Of a stretch of 64,000 nucleotides of DNA, positions 23,159-34,032 are shown in pieces. The DNA is from Xanthoparmelia taractica. Lineage: Eukaryota; Ascomycota; Lecanoromycetes; Lecanorales; Parmeliaceae. Positions within the stretch are counted from its first letter, which is position 1; the number at the start of each line of letters is the position of its first letter. A program made the position numbers and the translations under genes. The stretch covers positions 124,001 to 188,000 of the forward strand of contig JANQBS010000030.1 in the NCBI GenBank assembly GCA_033085395.1. The letters run 5' to 3'. Below the pieces are notes generated by a model, which worked only from the letters and a program-made list of their open reading frames with translations, did not search any database and had not been told where the DNA came from.

Positions 23159-23969
23159 TATACAAGAACAAGGTAAGGCTAAGCTAAAAAACCTTAGATT
23201 TGTATGTCCAGCGATACTTGTGAGTTGTTTGCTGTAAACAAGCGAGTGCACCATCGCGTAGTTGGAGGCTTGGTGATAGCACGTAGTCTGCGCCAATCAT
23301 TCGCTTGTCGACGATGTAAAGCGTCGCATTGCACATATGGAAAACCAGGACATCGACCTCTTGAATGGTGTCCAGCTGGTCGGCTTGGTACCACAGGTTG
23401 GTCCGCAGACTGATCCCAAGTATGCGACGCAGCCCGAGACTGCGAGCGGTGACACGACCGTGACAGAGGAGAAAGGGTTCGATGTTAGAGAATCTCTAGA
23501 TACGCTAGTAATTTTTGGTAGAACAGTTGAGACCACAGATAGCCAGCGAAGCAAATATCACGACTTCGAGCGGTACCACCCAACATGCGCCACATATCGT
23601 CATCGCCACGCAAGCGGCACATATTTTCTAGACATTAAGTTGAATCTGCATTATCGCAAAATCTGTCGGTCATGTACGGAGGTCTGCGTCAAAAGTCCTG
23701 GACGGGGACAGCGCTGGTGCTAGCCCTAACCCTACTCTGGGAAAGTTTCCGCCTACCTGGTCTGATACTTCTGACTCACACCTTCGGAGTCGTTCAACAT
23801 AGTACCTAGGTTGCCAGAACACCCTACCTCAGCTTTAGGTTGGAGCTACACTATCCCTTCCCTAACCTCCTCTTGCGCTCCGATCCTCTTCACCATACCG
23901 TCTTTTGCCCTTCGCTTCGGGCGCCTGCTGTGCGATCGTCTGGTGGTCTTGTCTCCTCGGCCATCGAGG
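23159..23969. other. ValRS upstream region with an unassigned ORF
   Basis: An ATG-initiated plus-strand ORF of 128 codons (23337-23723) has no recognised motif and overlaps comparable ORFs on the other strand. I treat it as unproven. The last 200 bases form the leader of the ValRS gene. Confidence 0.3.
23775..23969 (+). other. In-frame non-AUG N-terminal extension of ValRS
   Basis: The ValRS frame stays open for 65 codons upstream of ATG 23970, back to a TGA at 23772. It contains no ATG but has near-cognate codons such as TTG 23811. The encoded stretch includes FALRFGRLL and RLVVLSPRPSR, hydrophobic and Arg-rich with a single acidic residue, as expected of a mitochondrial presequence. Confidence 0.4.
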
Positions 23970-26900
23970 ATGGCTTCTACACAGGCCTCAGAGAAGCCCA
24001 TGAGCGAGAAGCAGCGGCTAAAGCTTGAGAAGTTCGCCAATAAGAAGGAGAAGCAAGCACAGCAGGCGCAGCAGCAACAACCTAATGGTGTTTCCAAGGA
24101 GAAGAAATCCAAGAGGCCGGATGTTCCTGCTGTCGAGTCGAAAGATTGGGTAGAGGAGACACCAGCCGGACAGAAAAAGCTCTTGAAACCACTGGACGAT
24201 GACTTCCACAAGGCGTACGTACCGAAGGTAGTCGAATCCGCGTGGTACAGCTTCTGGGAGGACCAAGGACTGTTGAAACCACGAACCGAAAAGGATGGCA
24301 GTCTCAAGCCGAAAGGCAAATACGTTATTGCTATACCGCCGCCCAATGTATGGACTCATGTATTGACAGCATTGTCGTCTGCTAACGCTAGTCGTAGGTG
24401 ACTGGCAAATTACATATCGGACACGCTCTGGCACTCTCATTACAAGACACCCTTATCAGATGGCATCGTATGCGGCAGTTCTCAACACTATACATCCCTG
24501 GCTGCGATCATGCAGGCATTGCGACCCAAGCCGTTGTCGAGAAGCAGCTCGCCAGACACCCAAAAAACGGCAAGTCCAAGAGGCAGGATTTTAGTCGACC
24601 TGAATTCGTGCAGTTATGCCAGGACTGGAAGGAGGATTACCACAGAGAGATAAACAAGACGACACGCAGACTTGGCGCCTCTGTGGACTGGTCGCGGGAA
24701 GCCTTCACAATGAATCCGCAGTTGTCAGAAGCGGTAACTCAGGCTTTCGTGCAACTACACTCAGAAGGCCTCATATACCGAGCTAACAGGCTTGTACATT
24801 GGTCATGCCGCCTCTCAACGGCTTTATCTACACTTGAGGTGGATCAGAAAGAGCTTGAAGGGACGACGAAGCTTGACGTGCCTGGCTATGACAAGAAGAT
24901 TGAATTTGGAACTCTCACCTATTTCAAATACCCAATGGAAGGCTCTGATCAGACAATAGAAGTTGCAACAACAAGACCGGAGACGATGCTGGGCGATACT
25001 GGCATTGCTGTGCACCCTCAGGACGATAGATATAAAGACTTTATCGGCAAGACTGCACAACACCCAATAATACCTGATAGGAAGTTGAGGATCATCGCCG
25101 ATGAATATGTCGAGAGAGAGTTCGGTACTGGCGCAGTCAAGCTGACACCTGCTCATGATCACAATGATTTTAACCTAGGCAAGAAACACAATCTGCCATT
25201 CATCAACATCCTGAACGAGGACGGTACTCTCAACGGTAACGCTGGTCACTATGCCGGAGAGAAGAGGTTCAATACGAGATACGGCGTTATCGAGGAGCTC
25301 AAGAAACTAGGCCTCTATACGAAGCAAGAGCCGAACAAGATGGTTGTTCCGATATGCAGCCGATCAGGAGATGTCATTGAGCCGCTATTGAAACCCCAAT
25401 GGTGGATGAGAATGGAGCCGTTGACGAAACCTGCCATAGATGTGGTTGAAAGCGGCGAACTTGTTATCCGACCAGAGCTACAGAAACGACATTATTTGCA
25501 ATGGATGCGAAACCTCCAGGACTGGTGCCTGTCGAGACAACTGTGGTGGGGCCATCAGATACCGGCATATTACATCAATACCGAGGGCGAAGATGGTGGG
25601 GATGATGCCAACGATGACTACTGGGTATGTGGCAGGACAGAAATGGAGGCTCAGGAGAAGGCAGAAAAGAAATTTCCTGGCAAAAAAGTGACACTCAAGC
25701 GAGACGAGGACGTCTTAGATACCTGGTTCAGCTCCGGACTTTGGCCCTTTAGTACCCTCGGATGGCCAGACAAGACGTCAGATCTCGAAAACTACTTTCC
25801 GAACACGACTATGGAGACAGGTTGGGACATCCTACCGTTCTGGGTCAGCCGCATGATCATATTCTCTCTAAAACTGACCGGCAAAGTGCCCTTCACTGAG
25901 GTCTTCTGCCATGGCTTGATACGGGATAGCGACGGTCGAAAGATGTCTAAATCACTCGGCAATGTCGTTGACCCGGTTGATGTACTTGACGGTATCAGCC
26001 TCGATGGCCTACATCGAAAGCTGCTAGAAGGTAACCTAGCCCAGAACGAGGTCAAGAATGCCGAAAAATACCAGAAGAAGGCCTTCCCACAAGGCATTCC
26101 TGAGGTGGGGGCCGATGCCTTGCGGTTCTCGCTCGTCAACTACACTCAAACATCCGGCAGCGACATCAATTTTGACGTAAAGACGATGCACGGCTACCGA
26201 AGATTCTGTAACAAGATCTATCAGGCCACAAAATATGTTCTTGGAAAGCTCGGCGATGATTTTATTCCTCGTGAGAGCAGTGCTTTAAGAGGAAAGGAGA
26301 GTCTGCCGGAGAAGTGGATCCTAACGAAGATGAACACCGCCGTAAAACAGATTAACCAGGCACTCGAGGAGCGTGAATTCGCAAGGTCGACCCAGATCAG
26401 TTACCGGTACTTGTACGATGAACTGTTCGATATCTACATCGAGAACTCCAAGTTGATCATCTCAGACGGCACGCCCGAAGAAGCTCGTTCAGCCATGGAT
26501 ACACTCTACACCACGCTCGAGTCAGGCTTGCGACTCATGTCTCCCTTCATGCCCTTCCTGACTGAAGAGCTTTGGCAGCGGCTACCACGCAGACCAGGCG
26601 ACAACACATCCTCCATCACAATCGCTGAGTATCCGGAGTATGAGCCGTCTTTCGATGACCCGAGATCCGAGACAGCCTATGAGCTTGTACTGGGCTGCTC
26701 AAAAGGTATCCGTTCACTTATAGCGGACTATGCTGTTAAGGATAAAGGCGTTGCTCATATCGCACCTCTGAATCAAATGTCACATGATACCGCGTCCGCT
26801 CAGCTTTCCGCCATCAAGTCACTCAGTGGCAAGACACCAGTGGATATCAGCATTCTGAAGGCTGGAGAAGTCAGCCCCACTGGCTGTGCTGTCTTCCCTG

Positions 26901-27163
26901 TTTCCGCTGATGCGAACGTCTATCTTGAAGTCAAGGATCGCATACAAGATGCTGGGAAGGAAGCTGAAAAGGTCAAGGCGAAGTTGGCTGAAGCAAGAAG
27001 AGACCAAGATGACATCGACTCGGTCAAGGCAGAGCTGAGCAAGGTACAGGACAAGGATGTTACTGAGGCCATGCAATCAGCCGAGAGCCGGAAGCGGGAT
27101 GTCGAAGCCAGATTGCGGGCATTTGAAGAGACCATCGCGATGTTTGAGAAGATGATGGTTTAG
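23970..27163 (+). CDS. VAS1: Valyl-tRNA synthetase, cytosolic/mitochondrial
   Basis: Class I aminoacyl-tRNA synthetase that charges tRNA-Val. Exons are 23970-24347 and 24398-27163 (1047 aa). The 50-nt GT-AG intron (GTATGG, branch GCTAAC) splits PPPN/VTGKLHIGH exactly at the class I HIGH motif. Other landmarks are a Lys/Gln-rich N-terminus, WYSFWEDQGLL, GCDHAGIATQ, the editing-domain TTRPETMLGDT, WCLSRQLWWGHQIPAY, DVLDTWFSSGLWPFSTLGWP and KMSKS at residues 641-645. An anticodon-binding domain follows, and a C-terminal coiled-coil arm rich in Lys/Glu/Ala ends EKMMV. Length matches eukaryotic ValRS. Fungi usually make the mitochondrial enzyme from the same gene by upstream initiation, and an open, presequence-like extension precedes the ATG here. 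Confidence 0.97.
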
Positions 27164-28950
27164 GCTGGGAGTCTGTGCAGTCCATTGCAGCAAGAGCGAT
27201 GGTGCTAATGTTGATCTCGACCATATCGGATCCAGCGGCCTTGCACGAGGTCCCCATCTGTTTCACCTTCCAGCCGGCCAGTGCTCATGGTCTGTGACTG
27301 ATCACAATCAGATCTTGTCAAACCGTGAAGGTCATTGGAGGTGTAGCTTCTATATTAGTGCCTTGGCCAGTGCGAGCCGCGGTTTCCGTTTTAGTTCTTC
27401 AATGATCATATTCATGACTTTGACAACAATTTCCTGTCTGTATCCAATAGTATAAGATTACTCAGTACGTTCAGGAAACGCTATCACCGCTTTAGACTGA
27501 GCGTCATGTGTCCAACGCGCAGCATCCTCGTTGCGAATCAGAACTGTGCAAAACCCCCTTCCCAAAATCGGTGCTCTCGTGTGCATACTCGGGTCCCGCG
27601 CGTCAATCGTCCTTTGAGCCTACTCAAATAGATCTTCTTTCGTACATAGTGTGGGTAGCCCATCCGAGCGCCAAAATATTGTGTCTACGGTATCTGGATG
27701 CGTAGTTTCCATGCAACACAGAAAGAGTTCTCGCGTGATTGAACAGCACAGTCGGACCATTCATTTCTAGCACGGCTATTGTCACTCACTTCGATTGTAG
27801 CTTTACCTTAAACGTGGTATGTAGGTCTCGTGCGGTTCAAGCCTGAATCAGATAGGTTGGCAGCAAACTGCTGGAACAGACGAGCTGTTAGCTATCTTCT
27901 CCATCATTTCTTGGGAGCAGAAATTTCAAAAATCAATCATCTGACACCTAATGTTTACCATACTTGAAGGGGGGTTTCACCGTACCCTATCCATAGTCGA
28001 AGTGGGTTCCCTAGTCTCACCAAAAAGAGGTTGCCAGCAGCGAGTTGACCAATTGAAAGGATCTGGAATGGACCAATCAGAATTAAAGGATTTGGAACCT
28101 TCCGAAGTCATTTCAGGGCAGTATTTGATCGTTGCAGGTCGTCGTTATTTCACTATTTATTTACGGCAGGGGAGTATGGACTTCATGTACCAAGATTCTG
28201 CCCAGTAAGTATCGTTCATTCTTTCCGCTACTCGGAAAAATACATGCACTTCTTTAACTTCTTCTTGATTGCGGCGGAGAAGTCGGGTCACAGCCAGGTA
28301 AATAACATCCAACAACCAGGCTACAGATGATTGAAGTATTTCAGTCTCAGGACGCCAGGCGGCATGGTCGGTTCGCCCGGCAAATTTCGCTCACTTTCCT
28401 CAGCTGTCAGCCTGCCGATTTCAGTGGCATGTGACGCGACATTTCATCGAATACGGATCGAGGGTGGTGCGCTTGTGCCTCATCAGTCTTCTTCCCAAAT
28501 GTCGCGACTTCGATGCCACACGCACTCGAGATAACTTAGTGTCAGCCTTTCTCGCAGATCAAATCCCGGGAGTCACGGTTATCCTGCGAGTCAAGGTAAC
28601 TCTCGAGTCACGATATTCCTACCAATTATTATAATCCTACTTTCCTCTAGTTACTTCTCAAGTTCTTATATAAGAGAGAAGTGATAAGTGAAATCATAGT
28701 CTTGTTATATGTTTAATTTTTAGAGAAGGGACGGCCGTGCGCTTCTTAACTCTTAGATTACGATTATACGAAGCATAATATATAAATAAGATAGTGTATA
28801 CCAAGTCGTATTAACTCTTCTATTAGTAACGTCTTCAAAATATGTCTAAGCCCTTTCCCTATACCTTCGATCAGTGGAAAACGTTCTACGTCGTTGAAGA
28901 AAACCTTTGGACTATTTCGCGACTATCTGGTACTCTCTATAATCTCAGAA
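27164..28950. other. Intergenic region, no gene supported
   Basis: This 1.8-kb space follows ValRS. An ATG ORF of 85 codons at 27951-28208 (EVISGQYLIVAGRRYFTIYL) is unrecognised. From about 28620 to 28860 the sequence becomes AT-richer, leading to the broken UbiA gene. Confidence 0.35.
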
Positions 28951-30017
28951 ATGGAATCAACATCACGCTCTAAACTGGAGAACTCGCTTTCATATGGTAC
29001 TAACCACGCAGCTACTCGATCATTGAAGAGAGGCAGACCTACCTACATGGCCCTCAGAAACCCTCGTCATTTGCTATACCGCTACGAACTACTACATCTA
29101 GATCACCTTTTCAGACAGTTCTCTTTTCTAGCCTATACTCGCTTCCCCTTCACTTACAGCTACCTAAATACTATCCTTTGGCCCACCATCATCTTCGCGT
29201 TGCTCAATGCCCCAGTGTGGTTCCCCCATATTGCTGCCACACCCACCTGGATCTGCCGAAGAACATTTCAAACGACACTGTGGACCTGGATCAATCTCCT
29301 ACTTTTCTGTCTCCCCAACCAACGCCTACCACCGCGGTGTGCGAAGACAAAGTCAACAAGCCATGGCGACCGCTTCCATCCCACTGCCTTTCGCCACGGA
29401 ATTTTTTGATCCGTAATCTCATCAATGCATGCGGAATCGTATGCTATGCGGCCGGGGCGCTGAAGATTGCTGTTGGCACCACGTCCATAACTGGCGCCGA
29501 GGATTTCATTCATTAGCCTCTTGTCACGCAGTGGCTCTCCATTATCTGGCTAGTGATTTTCTCCACGATACAGGCGCAAGACTTGCGTGATCGCATTGGC
29601 GATAAAAAACGCCTGCGGCAGACGTTGCCTGTTGTGCTCGGAGACCGGAAGAGTCGGTGGGCAGTGGTCGTGCCAATTGCGGTTTGGTCTTTGCTTTGTC
29701 CGTGGTTCTGGCGGGTAGGTGTCTTCGGACATGCAGCGGTCGCGGTGATCGGCCTGGTTATTGGAGTGCGGACGCTGACCAAAACGAGGGTGGAGGACGA
29801 TCGGTTGACCTTTAAGGTGTGGAGCGCTTGGATTATATCAATATATGTCTTGCCCCTGATCAAAAAAGTTGGGCCTTCCTTAGCTGAGACCGTTCAAAGG
29901 AAACATGTCACGGTCAAGCCGAAGCTTCTCACTCGTTATCAATGGCGGAGCATTTGGGTTCTGCTTTTGATGCTCTGGTTACCTGCGGACAACTTCTCGC
30001 GTTGGCAAGTTTTGTAA
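28951..30017 (+). pseudogene. UbiA-family prenyltransferase pseudogene
   Basis: Membrane prenyltransferases of the UbiA superfamily transfer isoprenoid chains using two Asp-rich motifs. ATG 28951 opens a frame with NPRHLLYRYELLHLDHLF and hydrophobic helices up to TLWTWINLLLFCLPNQR. The frame must then shift near 29325-29340 to reach CEDKVNKPWRPLPS, which matches the first conserved loop region. A TAG at 29514-29516 interrupts the second frame. After it, the same frame gives QAQDLRDRIGDKK and TLPVVLGD (second Asp-rich motif) and further helices, ending at 30017. One frameshift plus one nonsense codon (CAG to TAG would be a RIP-type change) indicate a dead gene. Two sequencing errors are less likely but possible. 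It lies about 390 bp from a transposon end. Confidence 0.72.
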
Positions 30018-30404
30018 GACTAACGGTGCATCGTCTTTCTGTGGAGTCATATCTCTTAATCAACAAAGGGATATGTATACTGCTCACATTCAGCACGTCT
30101 GGGACGCTAAGACTGGAGTTTGCGTCGCCATTTTTATCAGACACACCGTGAGAGGTATAAAACCCAACGTAGGTCATCATAGTCAGAATATGGGTTTACA
30201 TGATTTTGTTCATTGTTGACCCCCAGCCTCCGCTGGTCCGTTGTCCTACCAATCACCCGATTTTGTATGATACTACCACATAGATCCAGGGGAGCTTTGG
30301 ATTCAAACTCATTCCGCTTAACATCGATCGCGCCTTCGTGGTGGTCTCAGAGACTGGGAAGCATTTGAAGACTTTGCTGCCTAGTCTTTGGCTCTAGCGC
30401 TATA
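30018..30404. other. Intergenic region
   Basis: This region lies between the UbiA pseudogene and the left end of the Fot1-like transposon. No ORF or repeat of note. Confidence 0.4.
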
Positions 30405-30459
30405 CGTGTTCCCTGGGATATGCAACTCCCTGGGATATGCAACTTTAGGGTTAGGGCTA
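30405..30459 (+). repeat. Left TIR with internal direct repeat (Fot1-like)
   Basis: Inverted copy of 33599-33653. CCCTGGGATATGCAACT occurs twice in tandem at 30411-30444. The inner end reads TTTAGGGTTAGGGCTA. Confidence 0.88.
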
Positions 30460-30529
30460 CGTCCGCTACTGGCAACGTTTTTTATTGATTTTGATTAATC
30501 TACTTGATTAGAACGTTGTTATTATTCGA

Positions 30530-30590
30530 GGTCGTGTGGTGTAGTGGAATAATCTTTGCTATTACCAGGTGCGTTCAAAAATCACTAAGT
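30530..30590 (+). other. tRNA-like sequence (A box with degenerate B box)
   Basis: TGGTGTAGTGG near 30536-30546 is a perfect match to the RNA polymerase III A-box pattern. GCGTTCAAAAATC about 25 bp downstream is a degenerate B box (GGTTCGAATCC). I cannot fold a proper anticodon or acceptor stem, so it is at most a tRNA relic or SINE head. Confidence 0.25.
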
Positions 30591-31589
30591 TTTATGGTGT
30601 TTCGTGAAAATAATGAAAAAATTTAATAGCTGAAATTATCTCGTTTGACTTAAATAAGATAATCAAAACCTGCTTACTCTTAGGAGTACTATCTGATCCA
30701 TTGTTCTGATCCTATTCGTATTGGCCTGGTATTATGATATTGTGGTTGCTGACCTGGTTCCCAACAGGCTTCCGGATATCAATTTTTTTTGATGGTCCGG
30801 AACGCCATGAGGACCACTGTATTGTACGTAGGGGCCATGACACGTGTATGTAGTCGTAGGATATGGCTTCTGATGTGGGAGTGAGGCCATACGATATGGG
30901 TATCGGCCGAGATAAGAATGGCCAGCGGGGAACAAAGTCTCGGCGCCGAGGTCTGTAAGCAATCACACGTCTTTAAACTCACTGTAGTATACGCTTATCG
31001 CTAGCTATAATATATATCTCGCCTCGAGTAGAATGATAAATAATTAAATAAGATAATGAGGATATCTTAGCATCGACTTAAATAGCAAAAATCATGATTA
31101 TAATAGGAAGGTCTAACGGCGACGACGTTTATTAGATATTGTCGCTATATATTCTCGACGGTAGATAAGATATATATCTAGCGTCGATTGTATTTATACG
31201 TAACTATAATTGGTGATAATAATGCTATGTCTTTTATCGCGAAGTGTAAAAAAAGATTTAAATAAAAAGATCGGATAAATATCGAATAAGGCTTTACATT
31301 AGTCTATTATAAAAGAGTGACTTTAGAGCGTATTTTGAAGGTAGCTAGCTTAAAATCCGCACTTATTTTAAGCCCTTCTTTATCTTTTCATTAGAGATTT
31401 TATACGTCTTCGTATATAGCTTAACTATATAATTCGATTATCTATTAAATTATCGAGGAGTTTAAAGAATAGACTTACTAATTAATGGTCTCGTTCTAGC
31501 GAAGAATTTCTAATATTTCTTTCTTCATTAATAATTTTAAAGACTTTAAAGACTTTAAAGAAGTTATCTAGATAGATACGCCTAGATCG

Positions 31590-33038
31590 TGTAATTAATA
31601 AGTATTAATAAGCTCTTTCAGCTTATAAAAATAGCTTAGACCCTTAAAAAAAGAAGCCCGCTATTAAATTAATTGCAAGATATTATAATCTTATTTATAT
31701 TATTCTTGATCGCCGTATTAATCGTAAGACTTAGTCTTATTAATAAGTATATAAAGATAAATAGCGATTGAGTTCTATGGAGAAGCAAGCTCTAAAATCG
31801 TGAATCTTATAACTCTGCGAATAAGATTGACCTTTAAGAGTTGTTTTTATTTAATAAATAACTTATAAATTATTAGAAGACAAGAAAGATTATCGAATAT
31901 TAGGCAAAAATTAAGTATCTCTCTTTCTAAAACGTTATAAAGAGTTATAAAGTTGATTTAGTTAGTTATTAGATAAAGATCGTACTATAACTTATAATAT
32001 AGTAAAGCTACTGCGATAATTTTAGCTTATTAAGTTTGTAATCTAGAAGTACGATATTTAGATAAAAGATATGTATAATATGAATAAGAAAGAGACTGCT
32101 CTTAATACTGCTAATAAAGCGAGAGTAGTATACTTTAAATATAACTTAAAGACGTATAAAGCCTAGAATGGGAGTAGAGAATGAGTCTCTCTTATCGAAT
32201 ATATATTCGCGAATAAAAGATTTCTTTTAATATTCGTTATCTTTAAAGGAAAGCGTTAAATAAAGACTTAATTCAAGATCTTAGAGAATAAGAATATATG
32301 TATTATAGTGAGTGAAAATAGCTAAATTAATAACGTCTTGGGCCTGAAGTGATTTATTAGATGTGTGTTAGTTATTTCTTCATATATAGTCTTTAATTAA
32401 TCTTCTATAGATGCTTTAAATCGTAGACTCGAAAGACGCTTAAAGGACGATATCGTCTTTTTATTTTTGACGATTATTCATTACATATTAGTATAAAGAT
32501 TATATAATTCTATATTAGCAACGATATTATTCTTTTGTGCCTCTCTGCTTATATCACATATATTCTTTAGTTACTAGATATTAAATTCTTTTAGTCTTTA
32601 ACGAGTACATATCGCAGATATCTTAAAGAAAATATACGATATGAAGGGAGTTATATAATAGATAAAACGGACTTTCTTCTATTGATTTAAATAGCTAGAA
32701 AAAATATTATAACGAAATAAAATATCGAACATGCGTGGCAGAAAAGCGAGCTATTCTTAATATAGCCATAGATTATTTTGAATAAATTGGGACTTAAAGC
32801 ACTAGAATTAGAGGAATTAAACCCAACTAAGTCCTCTAAATTCACGGTCACAGCGTCTAATAATAACTTAATCTCGATATCTTTTACTTTAGTAAACGTA
32901 AAGCAAATTAATCAGCTAATTCAAGAAATTAAGACTAAAAATCATGATTTAGCACTATTAGAAAAACTTGATAAAGTATATAACTTCGCTTTAGCAGTTA
33001 GTGTTTTATTAAAGAGCATTAATAACGATCTAATATAG
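31590..33038 (+). pseudogene. DDE_1 (CENP-B/pogo-like) transposase remnant
   Basis: Reading across stops and frame changes gives pogo/Fot1 landmarks in order: MYNMNKKETAL (ancestral FDETG region) near 32070, FLLIFVIFKGK near 32220, VSENS-INNVLGLK near 32315, IFDDYSLHIS (from DGHSSH) near 32455, and LLCLSAYITYIL-LLD (from LPAHTTHLLQPLD) near 32530-32590. The catalytic DGH has become DDY through G-to-A and C-to-T changes. An 86-codon uninterrupted segment (32778-33038) covers the C-terminal part. The gene is inactive. Confidence 0.75.
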
Positions 33039-33598
33039 GCGAATTAACGAAAAAAGAATAAGGCTAAGCGTAGATAAGAACACTAAGACGAAGAATAGAT
33101 TTTAAATCTTAAGATTATTTAATAGCGATTAAATAATCTTACTACTAAGTAATTTAAAAAGAAATTTAAGAGACTATTATATCTCGAATTATATTTGTTT
33201 GAAGATATAAAGAGAGATAGAAATTCGATCAAAAGAACAATAAACGTACTTGTTATATTAGACTCACTGATATTAATAACACTCCCTCCACCTTAGGCTT
33301 TACAAATCTCATTTCAGATCTTATCGCAGGCCTTATCATAGCGAGAATAGCGCGATGAAAGAGGCGGAAGAGATAGAAGAGGTGGAAGTAATAGAAAAAG
33401 AATAATAAAAGAAAAGAAAGAAGAAGATAAAGAAGAAGAAGACGTATTAATAGTATTTTCACGAATTAAAAGATTAATAAGGCCTAAAAGACGATAATTT
33501 AGATTCCCACTTGCTAGCAATAAAGAAGAAATATTATATATTATAATAATGCTAAGTTGTTATAGAGTTTTGGTGATATATTAGCATTTTAATAATGT

Positions 33599-33653
33599 TA
33601 GCCCTAACCCTAAAGTTGCATATCCTAGAGAGTTGCATATCCCAGGGAACACG
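33599..33653 (-). repeat. Right TIR (Fot1-like)
   Basis: Reverse complement of 30405-30459. The 17-bp duplication is preserved with a few substitutions. TATA follows at 33654-33657. Confidence 0.88.
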
Positions 33654-34032
33654 TATACGAGTCACGATGTACGTAATTATTCTAACTCGAAAAAATTTAC
33701 GCGAAAATATTATTCGAAAACTACGAGCCTATATCTTTATAATACGCTCTACGAAGATCTGCGTTAACCTTCGTAGAATCTTTTAAGATTTTTAAAAGTC
33801 TAGTCTCGAGTATTAAATCTTAGCTTTAAGTAACTATTTAAGAATTAAAGTAGAAATATAGAATATTTTAACTTAGCTTTAATATTTACGCTTAGAGATA
33901 GAAGTTAAGAAGATATAGTATTTTAAAATCGAATAGATATTATTTAATTCTATCTTTAACGTCGAAAAAAAACTTTTTTATATAACTTTTTTATTTTAAT
34001 ATTGAATTTAAAGTTTTAGAACTATATATTAT
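33654..34032. other. AT-rich RIP-affected spacer
   Basis: Strongly AT-rich, TA-dense sequence with no ORF of interest, between the Fot1-like element and the LTR-like element. Probably an older transposon remnant. Confidence 0.4.

Larger units (their letters stand above)
30405..33653 (+). mobile_element. RIP-degraded Fot1/pogo-type DNA transposon
   Basis: The 3249-bp element has 55-bp terminal inverted repeats (30405-30459 and 33599-33653) starting CGTGTTCCCTGGG, with TATA immediately outside each end, compatible with the TA target of pogo elements. Each TIR contains a 17-bp direct duplication (CCCTGGGATATGCAACT), probably paired transposase-binding sites. A plus-strand DDE_1 transposase remnant occupies the right half. 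About 540 bp inside the left end (30460-31000) escapes the AT bias of the rest and may be captured or more recent sequence. Confidence 0.85.

Noticed and set aside
29942..30151. Small ORF downstream of the UbiA remnant as a separate gene
   Set aside because: It overlaps the end of the UbiA frame, is mostly hydrophobic and has no family features.
30444..30459. TTAGGGTTAGGG, telomere-like
   Set aside because: Only two TTAGGG-like units, and the same sequence occurs inverted at 33599 as part of the transposon TIR. Not a telomere tract.
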